Source: Bacteroidota bacterium (lineage in GTDB: Bacteria; Bacteroidota; Bacteroidia; Chitinophagales; Chitinophagaceae). From it: a DNA stretch of 41,942 nucleotides. Location of the stretch: positions 1-41,942 of the forward strand of contig JAHEFI010000011.1 of the NCBI GenBank assembly GCA_024640255.1. The letters run 5' to 3'. Positions 30,602 through 39,782 of the stretch are shown piece after piece. The notes beneath the pieces were generated by a model. That model was not told where the DNA came from, ran no database searches, and worked only from the letters and a program-made list of their open reading frames with translations. The translations under genes were made by a program, and so were the position numbers. Every line of letters starts with the position of its first letter. The stretch's first letter is position 1.

Positions 30602-31639
30602 TTATTGGCCATTTTCTTTTAGGAACTTTATTAGTCCCTTGAAATAAGTTTGTTGATCATCATACATAGACATATGTGAACCTTTAGGGCAATAGAGATA
30701 TTGCCCTTTTTGTACTGCTTTAGATAAAGCTTCCATGGCTTTTGGATCCATTGTGTCAAATTCCCCTCCAATACTTAATAATGGACGGTAAATTTTATGT
30801 AAGTCTGCCTTTCTATCCCAGTTTTTCAAAACTGCATCACCTACAACACCAAATTCTGAAGGACCTTGCATTCTTAGATATAATGGATAATTCATTTTTG
30901 CAAAAGCTCTCTTCACTGGATCTGGCCATGTTGCCGGTGGCATTCTTAAGACATGTTCAGGATAATAATAATCTTCAACAATTTTTAAATACTCAGGATT
31001 GGTATAATCTCCTTTGGCTTCAAATGCTCTAATTTTTGCCAACACTTCTTTTGGTAATTTAGGGCCCAAAACATCATTGGCATATTTAATATAATCTGGA
31101 ATAGAAGGAACCATATTAGAGATAATAATACCCTTCATATTTTGTTGATACTTCAATGCATACTCAGTTGCTAAAATACCTCCCCAAGAATGACCTAATA
31201 AGAAGAAATTGGTTGAATCCATACCCAATGCCTTTCTCACTGTTTCTACTTCTTCCACGAATCTTGGTAAATTCCACAATGAACTATCATTAGGATTATC
31301 TGAATAAGCAGATCCTAATTGATCATAATAATAGTACTCTATTCCTTCAGCAGGTAAGAAAGAATCAAAACACTCGAAATATTCATGCGTAGCACCTGGG
31401 CCACCATGTAATAATAATACTTTGATTTTGGGATTGTTCCCTACTCTTTTAGTCCAAACATTAAAAACCCCTTTGTCTGTTTGAATAGGAATTAACTGAA
31501 CGCCTCCAGATAGAATATCTTTTCTACCTGTAGTATCATGATAATTATTTTGTGTATTAGAAGCCGGTGCTTGACAGGCTGTTAAATAAATAACACAAGT
31601 AATCAGTATTAAAGAAAAGCTAAGCGAAAGTTTTTTCAT
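30602..31639 (-). CDS. Proline iminopeptidase-like alpha/beta hydrolase lipoprotein
   Basis: A 345-residue alpha/beta hydrolase of the proline iminopeptidase (peptidase S33) branch. Seen: a lipoprotein signal with lipobox LTAC (Cys at about residue 21), the oxyanion motif LLLHGGPGATHEYF (about 74-87), the nucleophile elbow GHSWGG (Ser about 148), the DQLGSAYSD motif, a lid region (about 190-260), the catalytic Asp in GGEFDTMDP and His near KGSHMSM at the C-terminus. It is likely attached to the periplasmic or outer membrane and would release N-terminal proline or hydrolyse related amides. It is convergent with the TonB receptor, and its own promoter lies in the 43-bp gap near 31640-31682. Confidence 0.85.
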   Translation of the reverse strand: MKKLSLSFSLILITCVIYLTACQAPASNTQNNYHDTTGRKDILSGGVQLIPIQTDKGVFNVWTKRVGNNPKIKVLLLHGGPGATHEYFECFDSFLPAEGIEYYYYDQLGSAYSDNPNDSSLWNLPRFVEEVETVRKALGMDSTNFFLLGHSWGGILATEYALKYQQNMKGIIISNMVPSIPDYIKYANDVLGPKLPKEVLAKIRAFEAKGDYTNPEYLKIVEDYYYPEHVLRMPPATWPDPVKRAFAKMNYPLYLRMQGPSEFGVVGDAVLKNWDRKADLHKIYRPLLSIGGEFDTMDPKAMEALSKAVQKGQYLYCPKGSHMSMYDDQQTYFKGLIKFLKENGQ

Positions 31640-31682
31640 CTAATTAAATTTAGACAATAAACTTAAGCTAATATTCCTAAAA

Positions 31683-31991
31683 TTATCCAGGAAATTTTTC
31701 TTGCCAAGCCAACATGCCACCACTTACATTAATAATGTCTTTAAAACCATAAGGTTCTAACATTAAACATGCTTGACCGCTTCTATTGCCGCTTCTGCAA
31801 TAAACATATACAGTTTCTTCTTTCAAATGATCTATATCGTCTGTCTCTAAGCCTTGTACTTTTCCCAAAGGCAATAATATTCCACCTATATTATACGCTT
31901 CATGTTCATGGGGTTCGCGTACATCTACTAAATTAATTTTTTCGCCAGCATCTATTTTTGCTTTTAAATCTTCTACTGAAATTGTTTTCAT
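31683..31991 (-). CDS. Rhodanese-like domain protein
   Basis: A 102-residue single rhodanese domain. Seen: the active-site loop CRSGNRSGQ (Cys about residue 70) and the strands VDVREPHEHE and INVSGGMLAW at the expected positions. There is no signal peptide, so it is cytosolic. Such proteins carry persulfide sulfur for transfer reactions or detoxification; the acceptor is unknown. It is 19 nt downstream of the PASTA gene and likely the last gene of a short operon (Ddl, PASTA, rhodanese). Confidence 0.9.
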   Translation of the reverse strand: MKTISVEDLKAKIDAGEKINLVDVREPHEHEAYNIGGILLPLGKVQGLETDDIDHLKEETVYVYCRSGNRSGQACLMLEPYGFKDIINVSGGMLAWQEKFPG

Positions 31992-32010
31992 AAACCTTTT
32001 ATTTAAACTT

Positions 32011-32832
32011 TTACTTAATTGAATCTTTAGAAATAACAGGTGCTACTCTATCCACAACTATATCAATTGAACCACCTTGCATAGTCAAGTTTTTCATAGG
32101 CATACCCAAAGAATCTAATTGTCCAGTGAATGGACTAGGACTTTGTTGAATGATAAATGCATTAGCAGTATCATTGATAGCAGTATTAGAACTTATTATT
32201 CCAATTAATAATCCCATTGATGCTAATTTATTTTTAGCCATATTTACTGTTAAACCTACTAAATCTGGCACTTCAAAACCAGCCGCTGCTCCTCCATCAC
32301 CCACTAAAAAATTCACCACCGTTCCAGAAGCAATTTTTGCTCCAGGAGCAATTGGCTTTCCTCCAACTAATTGATCTAAGATCACATTCTTATTTCTATC
32401 AGCCACTAAACTTATAGTACCCATTCTTAAACCCAATACTTTTAAATAAGTTTCTGCACTTTTAAGTGAGAACCCAATTAGGTTAGGCATATCTACTTGA
32501 GGAGCCACTGTTCTGTTGATAGTTAAATAAACTGTCCTTCCTTTTTTCACCACTTCGTCTGCATCTGGTGTTTGTCTTAGAACAGAATTTCTTGCTAAAG
32601 TATCTACATAGATAGAATCTTGAAGCACCACATCAAAACCTAAAGAGGTTAAATTTTTCTCTGCAGCCGCTGCATCTAATCCCACAACTGCTGGCACTTT
32701 CTCCGTTTTACCATTTCCAGTAATCCAGCCTAAGGAAAAGAAAAATATAATTAACAAAAACAATATGGCACCAATACCAGTTAAGATATTCACCCATAAA
32801 GGCTTTTTTAATAATTTATCAATAGCTTCCAA
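32011..32832 (-). CDS. PASTA domain membrane protein
   Basis: A 273-residue protein with a cytoplasmic N-terminus, one transmembrane helix (about 16-36) and three PASTA domains: about 42-108 (VPAVVGLDAAAAEKNLTSLGF), 111-181 (MPNLIGFSLKSAETYLKVLGL) and 185-258 (VPDLVGLTVNMAKNKLASMGL). PASTA domains bind peptidoglycan fragments or beta-lactams; here there is no kinase or transpeptidase domain, so it is a stand-alone envelope protein. It is located 15 nt downstream of ddl, which supports a cell-wall role. Confidence 0.9.
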   Translation of the reverse strand: MEAIDKLLKKPLWVNILTGIGAILFLLIIFFFSLGWITGNGKTEKVPAVVGLDAAAAEKNLTSLGFDVVLQDSIYVDTLARNSVLRQTPDADEVVKKGRTVYLTINRTVAPQVDMPNLIGFSLKSAETYLKVLGLRMGTISLVADRNKNVILDQLVGGKPIAPGAKIASGTVVNFLVGDGGAAAGFEVPDLVGLTVNMAKNKLASMGLLIGIISSNTAINDTANAFIIQQSPSPFTGQLDSLGMPMKNLTMQGGSIDIVVDRVAPVISKDSIK

Positions 32833-32847
32833 TGTATCTTTTTTTAT

Positions 32848-33834
32848 TTATTTAGCAGCCAATGTGTCTTCAATAATAGTTCCATAAAAATCAGTCAATG
32901 TCCAACCAAGTGCGCTCACTTGTTGTGGAATTACACTCGCTTCACTTTGACCAGGCACTGTATTTACTTCCAACATAAATGCTTTAGATTGTATTTCATC
33001 ATAGATAAAATCTATTCTCACTACTCCTCTGCAATTTAATGTGGCATATACTTTTTTTGCTGCAGCAGTTAAGTCAGCAAACATAGTATCTGTGATTTGA
33101 GCTGGAGTAATTTCTTTACTTTTTCCTTGATACTTAGCTTCAAAATCGAAAAACTCATTTTCAGTAATAATCTCTGTGATAGGAAGAACGGTAGTAACCC
33201 CTTTAGATTTAAATACACCAATGGTAAATTCTCTACCACTAATAAATTCTTCTACCAATACTTGAGTATCTTCTTTAAATGCTTTTGCTAAAGCTGGTGC
33301 TAATTCATCTGGAGTATTTACTTTACTTATACCCAAACTACTACCGCCATTGTTAGGCTTCACAAATACAGGTAAACTTAATTGTGCTAAAATATTTTCA
33401 GGGCTAGTAGGTGATTCAATAAATAAATGAAGTGATTTTGCCACACCTACTCCACCAAAGCCAGCAACTGCCACAGTATATCTTTTATTAAAAGTTAAAG
33501 CAGAAGTAGAAGTATCACAACTTGTATAAGGAAGTCCAATCAAATCAAAATAGCCTTGCATTTTTCCATCTTCTCCTGGAGTACCATGAATACACATTAA
33601 GGCAACATCAAAATTAATTTTTTGTCCAGCCTCTACAATGCTAAAATCTGCTTTATCTACTGCCACTTCTTCTCCGGCAGTATTTTCATACCACCAACCT
33701 GTTGGATGAATATCAATTAAGTAAACATCATATTTGTCTTTGTCCAAAGCATTCATTACTGTCTTTGCACTTTTATAACTTATTTGCGCTTCCGAGCTTA
33801 ATCCTCCAGTAACTAAAGCAACTTTCTTTTTCAT
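32848..33834 (-). CDS. ddl: D-alanine--D-alanine ligase
   Basis: A 328-residue ATP-grasp ligase making D-Ala-D-Ala for peptidoglycan precursors in the cytosol. Seen: MIDDLE-type N-domain with CIHGTPGEDGKMQGY (about 82-95), the ATP-grasp lysine/glycine loop VFVKPNNGGSSLGIS (about 160-173), EEFISGREFTIGVF, and the metal-binding C-terminal block IDFIYDE..MLEVNTVPGQSEASVIPQQ. The last block reads PGQSE where many Ddl enzymes have PGMT; this is a known variation. It heads the operon with the PASTA and rhodanese genes. The ferredoxin terminator at 33868-33896 separates it from upstream DNA. Confidence 0.95.
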   Translation of the reverse strand: MKKKVALVTGGLSSEAQISYKSAKTVMNALDKDKYDVYLIDIHPTGWWYENTAGEEVAVDKADFSIVEAGQKINFDVALMCIHGTPGEDGKMQGYFDLIGLPYTSCDTSTSALTFNKRYTVAVAGFGGVGVAKSLHLFIESPTSPENILAQLSLPVFVKPNNGGSSLGISKVNTPDELAPALAKAFKEDTQVLVEEFISGREFTIGVFKSKGVTTVLPITEIITENEFFDFEAKYQGKSKEITPAQITDTMFADLTAAAKKVYATLNCRGVVRIDFIYDEIQSKAFMLEVNTVPGQSEASVIPQQVSALGWTLTDFYGTIIEDTLAAK

Positions 33835-33867
33835 GTATCGTCTGTCTAAATTTTAATACTTAAAAAT

Positions 33868-33896
33868 AAAAAAAGGGAATCAAATTCCCTTTTTTT
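33868..33896 (-). terminator. Terminator of the ferredoxin gene
   Basis: A perfect 13-bp A/T-flanked stem (AAAAAAAGGGAAT / ATTCCCTTTTTTT) with a 3-nt loop, between the ferredoxin stop and ddl. Confidence 0.9.
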
Positions 33897-33905
33897 ATTC
33901 GATTA

Positions 33906-34253
33906 TTACAAATGTAACTTTTCTTTTTTTGCTAGTAGCTGATCAATTGTTTCTTGGTACAATTCATCATTCACACAACAGTCTACCGGACAAACTGCTG
34001 CACATTGTGGCTCTTCATGAAAGCCTTGACATTCTGTACATTTATTAGCAGTAATATAATAAGTGTCAGCAGCAATAGGTGCATTTCTATGACCTGCGTC
34101 TACTGAAGAACCATCCATTAAAGTAAAAGAACCTTTTACTGTGGTTCCATCAGCCATCGCCCATTCTACACCACCTTCATAAATTGCATTATTTGGACAT
34201 TCTGGTTCACAAGCTCCACAATTAATACATTCATCCGTTATTTTAAGTGCCAT
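33906..34253 (-). CDS. 4Fe-4S dicluster ferredoxin
   Basis: A 115-residue ferredoxin with two 4Fe-4S sites. Seen: [16 protein letters not shown] (C11, C14, C17, C21) and [22 protein letters not shown] (C-x2-C-x8-C-x3-C, about residues 73-89), with a central insertion of about 45 residues between the clusters ([18 protein letters not shown] and on) as in Bacteroidota ferredoxins of the Alvin type. It is a cytosolic electron carrier. It is divergent from the LuxC-like acyl-CoA reductase gene, 55 bp away, an arrangement often seen in this phylum; a direct partnership is not established. Confidence 0.92.
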   Translation of the reverse strand: MALKITDECINCGACEPECPNNAIYEGGVEWAMADGTTVKGSFTLMDGSSVDAGHRNAPIAADTYYITANKCTECQGFHEEPQCAAVCPVDCCVNDELYQETIDQLLAKKEKLHL

Positions 34254-34308
34254 AAAAAAAATTTAAAAATTAGTAACGTACTTTCGTGGAATAAAGGTAA
34301 ACAAAAAC

Positions 34309-35304
34309 ATGGAAATTCAAGCAAGGATAGCTGGTTTTGTGGCATTAGGACAAGAATTGATGAAGCAAAATAACCCAGCTTTAGAAGAAGTTAAACAAAG
34401 GGCCCAAAGCGAAAATGCCTGGTTTCTACCCACTTTTATTGACGCGTCCCTAACACAGATAAGTCAGCAGTTTTTACAAGAATCTGCATTAAAGGATTGG
34501 GCAAGCTTATACCCCAATATTTCAGCAAATTTTACCCTTAAAAAAATAGGTATTGTAATGGCTGGGAATATACCATTGGTAGGATTCCATGATTTATTAA
34601 GTACCCTAATGGCAGGTCATATAGCAGTAGTTAAGTTATCTTCCAAAGACAAAGTATTGATGCAATTTGTTATAGAGACATTAATAAAGATTCAGCCCCT
34701 TTGGAAAGATCAAATAATTATACAAGATCAATTAAAAAACTGCGATGCCTATATAGCCACTGGCAGTAATAATACCAGTCAATATTTTGAATATTATTTT
34801 GGCAAATTCCCGCATATTATACGTAAAAATAAAACCAGCATTGCTTTATTAGAGGGTAATGAATCTGCTGAAACATTGGATTTATTAGCGGATGACATGA
34901 TGTTGTATTTTGGCATGGGATGTAGAAATGTTACCCAGCTTTGGGTACCCACTGGATATGCATTTGAACCTTTATTAGCCGCCTTAAAAAAATATGACTT
35001 CATTTTAGAAAATCATAAGTACAAACATAATTATGATTATCAGTTGGCCTTATTAATGATGACCCGACAATTTTACATGAATACTGGCGCAATACTTTTA
35101 AGCGAGAATCCCTCTCCTTTTGCAGCCATTTCACAGGTACATTACCAATTTTATGAACCTGGGAATACCCCTACTTTTAATCTGGAGGAAATTCAATGTA
35201 TCGTTGGAAAAGGCGGTTTGGATTTTGGAAGTTTACAAGCCCCAAGATTAGATCAATATGCCGACGGGGTGGATACTTTGGCCTTTTTAGCAGGGTTAAA
35301 TTAA
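34309..35304 (+). CDS. LuxC-type acyl-CoA reductase
   Basis: A 331-residue member of the LuxC-like aldehyde-dehydrogenase family, which reduces acyl-CoA or acyl-thioesters to aldehydes with NAD(P)H. Seen: the nucleotide-binding IGIVMAGNIPLVGFHDLL (about 83-100), VKLSSKD, the block ATGSNNTSQYFEYYFG (about 147-162), and the catalytic cysteine in MGCRNVTQLWVP (Cys about residue 205). No LuxD or LuxE partners are next to it, so this is not a bioluminescence operon; in Bacteroidota the protein stands alone next to a ferredoxin. The physiological substrate is unknown. Confidence 0.87.
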   Translation: MEIQARIAGFVALGQELMKQNNPALEEVKQRAQSENAWFLPTFIDASLTQISQQFLQESALKDWASLYPNISANFTLKKIGIVMAGNIPLVGFHDLLSTLMAGHIAVVKLSSKDKVLMQFVIETLIKIQPLWKDQIIIQDQLKNCDAYIATGSNNTSQYFEYYFGKFPHIIRKNKTSIALLEGNESAETLDLLADDMMLYFGMGCRNVTQLWVPTGYAFEPLLAALKKYDFILENHKYKHNYDYQLALLMMTRQFYMNTGAILLSENPSPFAAISQVHYQFYEPGNTPTFNLEEIQCIVGKGGLDFGSLQAPRLDQYADGVDTLAFLAGLN

Positions 35305-35440
35305 TCCATAAACGAACATTTTCGTAAATATTTTGTTAAACAAGTTGTCATCTATTGGTGACAAGGTTTCAGCTTTGTACTTTTGATTGCTCAATGGCAC
35401 AAAATTTGAATTTACAGAACTTAAACAACCATTTTTAGCT
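35305..35440. other. 136-bp intergenic region upstream of the Deg-type protease
   Basis: Contains an imperfect inverted repeat around ACAAGTTGTCATCTATTGGTGACAAGGT (GTTGTCA/TGACAAG, about 35342-35365) and the TTG at 35387 that extends the protease frame without need. No separate gene is seen. Confidence 0.4.
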
Positions 35441-36964
35441 ATGAACTTAAATTTAAAAAATGTATTAACCATTATTGGAATCAGTGCAATGACCACTTTA
35501 GCTAGTATTTGGGGCTATAGTAAATGGATGAAATCCAATGATTCTTTCTACAGTGATGGTAGACTTCCTGCCAACTATGCAAGTTTTTTAAATGGTACGG
35601 CGCCATCTGCGACAGTAGACTTTACCCCAGCTGCAAGTGCAGCCTCTCCTGCTGTAGTGCATATTAAAACAAAGACCAATGCAAAAAAAGTAGAACAAGG
35701 CAATCAACCAAGACAAAGAAATCCCTTCTTTGATTTCTTTGGTGATGATATGTTTGGTGATGCATTTGGTGGTCCAAGAATTATCCCTGAGCAAAGAGCA
35801 AGTGGAAGTGGAGTATTAATTACAGGAGATGGATATATCGTTACCAATAACCACGTAGTGAATGGCGCTGATGAGATCAGTGTTACATTGACTAATAAAA
35901 AAACCTATAAAGCTAAAGTGATTGGAACTGATCCAAGTTCAGATTTAGCTGTTATTAAAATTGAAGCTTCTTCATTGCCTTATTTAGTTTATGGCAATAG
36001 CGATGATTTAAAATTAGGCCAATGGGTATTAGCAATTGGCTATCCTTTATCATTGGATGTAACAATTACTGCTGGCATTATTAGTGCAAAAAACAGAAAT
36101 ATAGATATCAATTCTAGACAAAGTGATAAACCTATTGAATCATTTATTCAAACAGACGCTGCAGTAAACCAAGGAAACAGCGGTGGTGCTTTAGTAAATA
36201 CCAATGGTGAACTGATTGGTATTAATTCAGCCATCATGTCTCCAACTGGTGCATATGCTGGTTATTCTTATGCCATTCCTGTGAATATTGTGAAAAAAGT
36301 AGTAACTGATATTGTAAAATTCGGAACTGTACAAAGAGCTTACTTGGGTATTAGTTATCCTAAAGAAGGCATTGCAGAAGAAGAATTAAAAAAATTAACG
36401 GATGAATTAGATGTGAAGTATAAAGACGGAGATGGAATTATCATTACAGATGTATTAGAAGGTGGTGCTGCAAAAGCTGCAGGTATTAAAAAAGGCGATA
36501 TTCTTACTAAGTTTAATGGAGTAAGTATCAAATCATCTGGCGAATTGCAAGAACAAGTAGCTAAGTACAAGCCTAGTGATAAAATAAATGTAGTAGTAAG
36601 AAGAGCAGGAAAAGATATTAGCTTGGATGTTGTATTAAAAGGTAAACTAGGTACTTCCGATTTAGCAACAACTAGTAAGATTGGCACTAAATTAGGTGGC
36701 AAATTAGAAACCTTAGATAAAGCTACTGCTGAAAAGAACGACCTTGAAGGTGGTGTTATTATCAAAGAATTAGGTGATGGCATTATTGGAAAGAGTAGAA
36801 TTGAAAAAGGATTTGTAATTACTCAAGTAAACGATACTCCAGTAAATTCAGTAGAGGAATTCTATGAAGCATTAAAAAAGATTACAGGTAATTCAGTTAA
36901 GATATCTGGTGTATATCCTGGATATTTTGGCAACTATGCTTTTATCTTGAATTTGAATGATTAA
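35441..36964 (+). CDS. degQ: Deg/HtrA-type periplasmic serine protease with two PDZ domains
   Basis: A protein of about 507 residues from the ATG at 35441; an earlier in-frame TTG at 35387 adds 18 residues before the signal anchor and is less likely. Seen: a membrane anchor or signal segment (about 5-27), a Q-linker, and a trypsin-like domain with His in NNHVVNG (about 138), Asp in PSSDLAV (about 167) and Ser in QGNSGGAL (about 246). Two PDZ domains follow (about 295-395 and 420-505). It degrades or refolds damaged envelope proteins. The gene stands alone and ends at the terminator 36986-37011. Confidence 0.93.
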   Translation: MNLNLKNVLTIIGISAMTTLASIWGYSKWMKSNDSFYSDGRLPANYASFLNGTAPSATVDFTPAASAASPAVVHIKTKTNAKKVEQGNQPRQRNPFFDFFGDDMFGDAFGGPRIIPEQRASGSGVLITGDGYIVTNNHVVNGADEISVTLTNKKTYKAKVIGTDPSSDLAVIKIEASSLPYLVYGNSDDLKLGQWVLAIGYPLSLDVTITAGIISAKNRNIDINSRQSDKPIESFIQTDAAVNQGNSGGALVNTNGELIGINSAIMSPTGAYAGYSYAIPVNIVKKVVTDIVKFGTVQRAYLGISYPKEGIAEEELKKLTDELDVKYKDGDGIIITDVLEGGAAKAAGIKKGDILTKFNGVSIKSSGELQEQVAKYKPSDKINVVVRRAGKDISLDVVLKGKLGTSDLATTSKIGTKLGGKLETLDKATAEKNDLEGGVIIKELGDGIIGKSRIEKGFVITQVNDTPVNSVEEFYEALKKITGNSVKISGVYPGYFGNYAFILNLND

Positions 36965-36985
36965 TAAAATATTAGCATAACATAG

Positions 36986-37011
36986 AAAGGGCCACCGATC
37001 GGTGGCCCTTT
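36986..37011 (+). terminator. Terminator of the Deg-type protease gene
   Basis: A perfect 11-bp stem (AAAGGGCCACC / GGTGGCCCTTT) with a GATC loop, followed by TTTTT. The A-run on the other side is weak, but the hairpin may also serve the convergent rhamnosidase gene. Confidence 0.92.
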
Positions 37012-37026
37012 TTTATAAATAACTCT

Positions 37027-39723
37027 TTATTGATTTATAATGAAATGATAATTACCCGATCCAACTTGCACCTGAATATATCCTTCTTTTGAATCTATAA
37101 TTTTTAAACCCTTTACATCGTTCAAACTTTGACCATTTTCTGTTATTTGTTCAACATGATATGAGGGTATAAAAATATTAGCGCTTGTATTTACAGGAAT
37201 ATTCACCTCCATCTTTAATTGCTTCCCATCAATTTTCCAGCTATTGCTTATGTCCCCATAATAAGTTGCTAAACTAGCACTAGCATTTGTAAAATCACCC
37301 CCAATATGAGGTTGAATTTTACTGTGTTTATATCCTACTCCATCTTCATAAGTATCTATGCCAACCATCTTTCTATACATCCAATCACCAATAGCACCAT
37401 ATGAATAATGGTTAAAAGAATTCATTCCTACACTTTGGAAAGTACTATCCGTTTTCTGTCCATCCCATCTTTCCCAAATTGTTGTTGCACCCATTTTTAC
37501 TGGATATAACCAAGATGGATAAGTTGGTTGCAATAACAATGTATACGCCATATTAGAATAACCAAACCTTGTTAATACATTACATAAATAAGGTGTACCT
37601 AAAAAACCAGTAGTAAGATGGTTGCCATAACTTTTAATATTATCAACTAATCTATCAGCAGTTGCTTGTCTAAATTGCTCAGGCAATAAATCAAAATTTA
37701 AAGCCAAGACATAAGCAGTCTGTGTGCTTGACAATAATCTTCCATTTGGGGTAACATATTCTTTTAAAAATGCATTTTTTATTTTATTCAACAAACTAGT
37801 ATACTTTATAACATCTTCTTTTTTATCTAAAATGGTAGCAGCGTTAATAAGTAGTTGTGTTGAATGTGCATAAAAGCTTGTCGCAATCAAACCTTTGTCG
37901 GTAACTGCAGATTGTCCATCATTATCATCAGCAGGCCTAAAAAATAACCAATCCCCAAAATGCCATCCTGAATTCCATAAATCATTTTGAGCGACCTTGC
38001 CAATACTCTCAACATAATTTACAATACTGTTGTACTGATCTGCTAATACTTTTTTATCACCATAAGCTAAATATAGATTCCATGGAATAATAGTAGCAAC
38101 ATCAGACCAACCTGAACTATTTGTAGCTCCAGGTCCTAAAATATTAGGGATCACAAAAGGAACTTTACCATCAACTTGATCCGCTTCAAGATCTTTTAAC
38201 CACTTTAGAAAGAAATTATGAACATTCAAATTAAATGTAGCAGTTCTTGAAAATACTTGAGCGTCACCCGTCCATCCTAATCTTTCATCTCTTTGTGGGC
38301 AATCTGTTGGCACATCTATAAAATTACCTTTTTGACCCCAAAGTATATTATGTTGCAATTGATTTACTAATTGATTAGAACTTGTAAACTCACCAGTTTT
38401 GGTCATATTCGAATTCAGCACATGAGCTTCAAAATTATCTAATTGAATATCCCCAGGATAACCTTCAATTTTAATATATCTAAAACCTTGCCAAGTAAAA
38501 TGTGGCTCAAATTCTTCTATTCCTTCCCCATTTAATACATAATTATTTTGAGCCTTTGCTTCTCTTAAATTTTCTGTATAAAAATTGCCAAATTTATCTA
38601 AAACTTCTGCATGTGATATGGTTACTTTGTCTCCTTTCTGACCTTTTACTTTCATATGAACCCATCCAGATAAATTTTGTCCAAAGTCAATAACCGTTTC
38701 TCCCTTGGGAGTATGAATTAATTTTAAAGGTTTGAGCCTCTCCTGTTTCTTCACTAATTCATTTTCTGTGTATACTAAATTTTTCATTGGGAATGACTGA
38801 ACAATAACTTTATCCCACTTGGAATCATTAAATCCAACATTATCCCAACCTTTTTGTTCTAATCTATTATCAATGGTTTCCCCATTATATATTTCTGAAT
38901 ATTGAATAGCTCCTGTGGAAGATTTCCAACTATCATCGGAAGCAATAATTTCCTCTGTTCCATCACTATATTGTATATTCAATTGAAATAATAAGGAGAT
39001 ATCGGTTCCGTAAGAATTATTATTGTTTGAAAACCCAATAATACCTCTATACCATCCACTGCCTAAAATCACACCTATAGCATTATTTCCATTATTTAAA
39101 AGATTTGTTACATCATACGACTGATACTGTAATCTTTTGTTGTAGGAGGTCCAACCTGGTGTTAAAAATGCATCTCCAATTCTTTCTCCATTAATTCTGG
39201 CTTCATACATACCATGAGATGTGATAAATGCTGTAGCTTGAACAATTTTTTTCTTAGAAGAAAATGCTTTTCTAAAAAGTGGACTAGGTCTTTCTTTAGT
39301 TTCCATAAATCCAGGGCTTACCCATTTTGCATGCCAATCTGAGCTATCTAACAAAGCTGTTTGAAATTTCGACAAACTACTCCATTCTGACGCATTCTTA
39401 TCATCCTCCCATACTTTAACCCTCCAGGTATATTTTTTATTAGACTGCAAAGGCGATCCATTGTATTGGACAAATACAGATTGGTCTGAAATTGTTTTAC
39501 CTGAATTCCAAACCATGCTTTTACCCTCAAAAACTTGAACTTGATATGCTTTTTGGAAAGTATTTCTTTTATTAGCAGACATGATCCAAGTAAATCTTGG
39601 ATGTCTATTCCCCACTCCAATTGGATTGATTTGATTATCTGTAAGTGTTGAAACAACCTTTATCTGGGCAAATGAACCAATAAGTATCATTTGCATCAAA
39701 AAAGCAAGAAGTATTCTTTTCAT
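37027..39723 (-). CDS. Alpha-L-rhamnosidase, GH78
   Basis: An 898-residue exported glycoside hydrolase removing terminal alpha-L-rhamnose from plant or bacterial polysaccharides and glycosides. Seen: a signal peptide ending at SFAQ (about residue 19), an N-terminal fibronectin-like domain (about 25-130), the GH78 N-domain with HGMYEARINGERIGDAFLTPGWTSYNKRLQYQ, a beta-sandwich, and the catalytic (alpha/alpha)6 barrel with DCPQRDERLGWTGDAQ (general-acid Glu about 478) and TIWERWDGQ (about 745). The C-terminal beta-sandwich ends at residue 898. It is a single gene without a SusC/SusD pair in the window, so not part of a visible polysaccharide utilisation locus. Confidence 0.93.
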   Translation of the reverse strand: MKRILLAFLMQMILIGSFAQIKVVSTLTDNQINPIGVGNRHPRFTWIMSANKRNTFQKAYQVQVFEGKSMVWNSGKTISDQSVFVQYNGSPLQSNKKYTWRVKVWEDDKNASEWSSLSKFQTALLDSSDWHAKWVSPGFMETKERPSPLFRKAFSSKKKIVQATAFITSHGMYEARINGERIGDAFLTPGWTSYNKRLQYQSYDVTNLLNNGNNAIGVILGSGWYRGIIGFSNNNNSYGTDISLLFQLNIQYSDGTEEIIASDDSWKSSTGAIQYSEIYNGETIDNRLEQKGWDNVGFNDSKWDKVIVQSFPMKNLVYTENELVKKQERLKPLKLIHTPKGETVIDFGQNLSGWVHMKVKGQKGDKVTISHAEVLDKFGNFYTENLREAKAQNNYVLNGEGIEEFEPHFTWQGFRYIKIEGYPGDIQLDNFEAHVLNSNMTKTGEFTSSNQLVNQLQHNILWGQKGNFIDVPTDCPQRDERLGWTGDAQVFSRTATFNLNVHNFFLKWLKDLEADQVDGKVPFVIPNILGPGATNSSGWSDVATIIPWNLYLAYGDKKVLADQYNSIVNYVESIGKVAQNDLWNSGWHFGDWLFFRPADDNDGQSAVTDKGLIATSFYAHSTQLLINAATILDKKEDVIKYTSLLNKIKNAFLKEYVTPNGRLLSSTQTAYVLALNFDLLPEQFRQATADRLVDNIKSYGNHLTTGFLGTPYLCNVLTRFGYSNMAYTLLLQPTYPSWLYPVKMGATTIWERWDGQKTDSTFQSVGMNSFNHYSYGAIGDWMYRKMVGIDTYEDGVGYKHSKIQPHIGGDFTNASASLATYYGDISNSWKIDGKQLKMEVNIPVNTSANIFIPSYHVEQITENGQSLNDVKGLKIIDSKEGYIQVQVGSGNYHFIINQ

Positions 39724-39782
39724 GTTATTTGTTTGTCATACAATTTAACAAACTTCTTCAAACAAGATGAAAATTAATTAGG

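Noticed and set aside
34309..35304. Part of a bioluminescence (lux) operon
   Set aside because: Only the LuxC-type reductase is present; no luciferase, LuxD or LuxE genes are near, and stand-alone LuxC homologues are common in Bacteroidota.
36355..36783. A 142-codon open frame antisense to the Deg-type protease
   Set aside because: It is rich in Ser/Pro/Leu and is the mirror of a well-supported protease gene.
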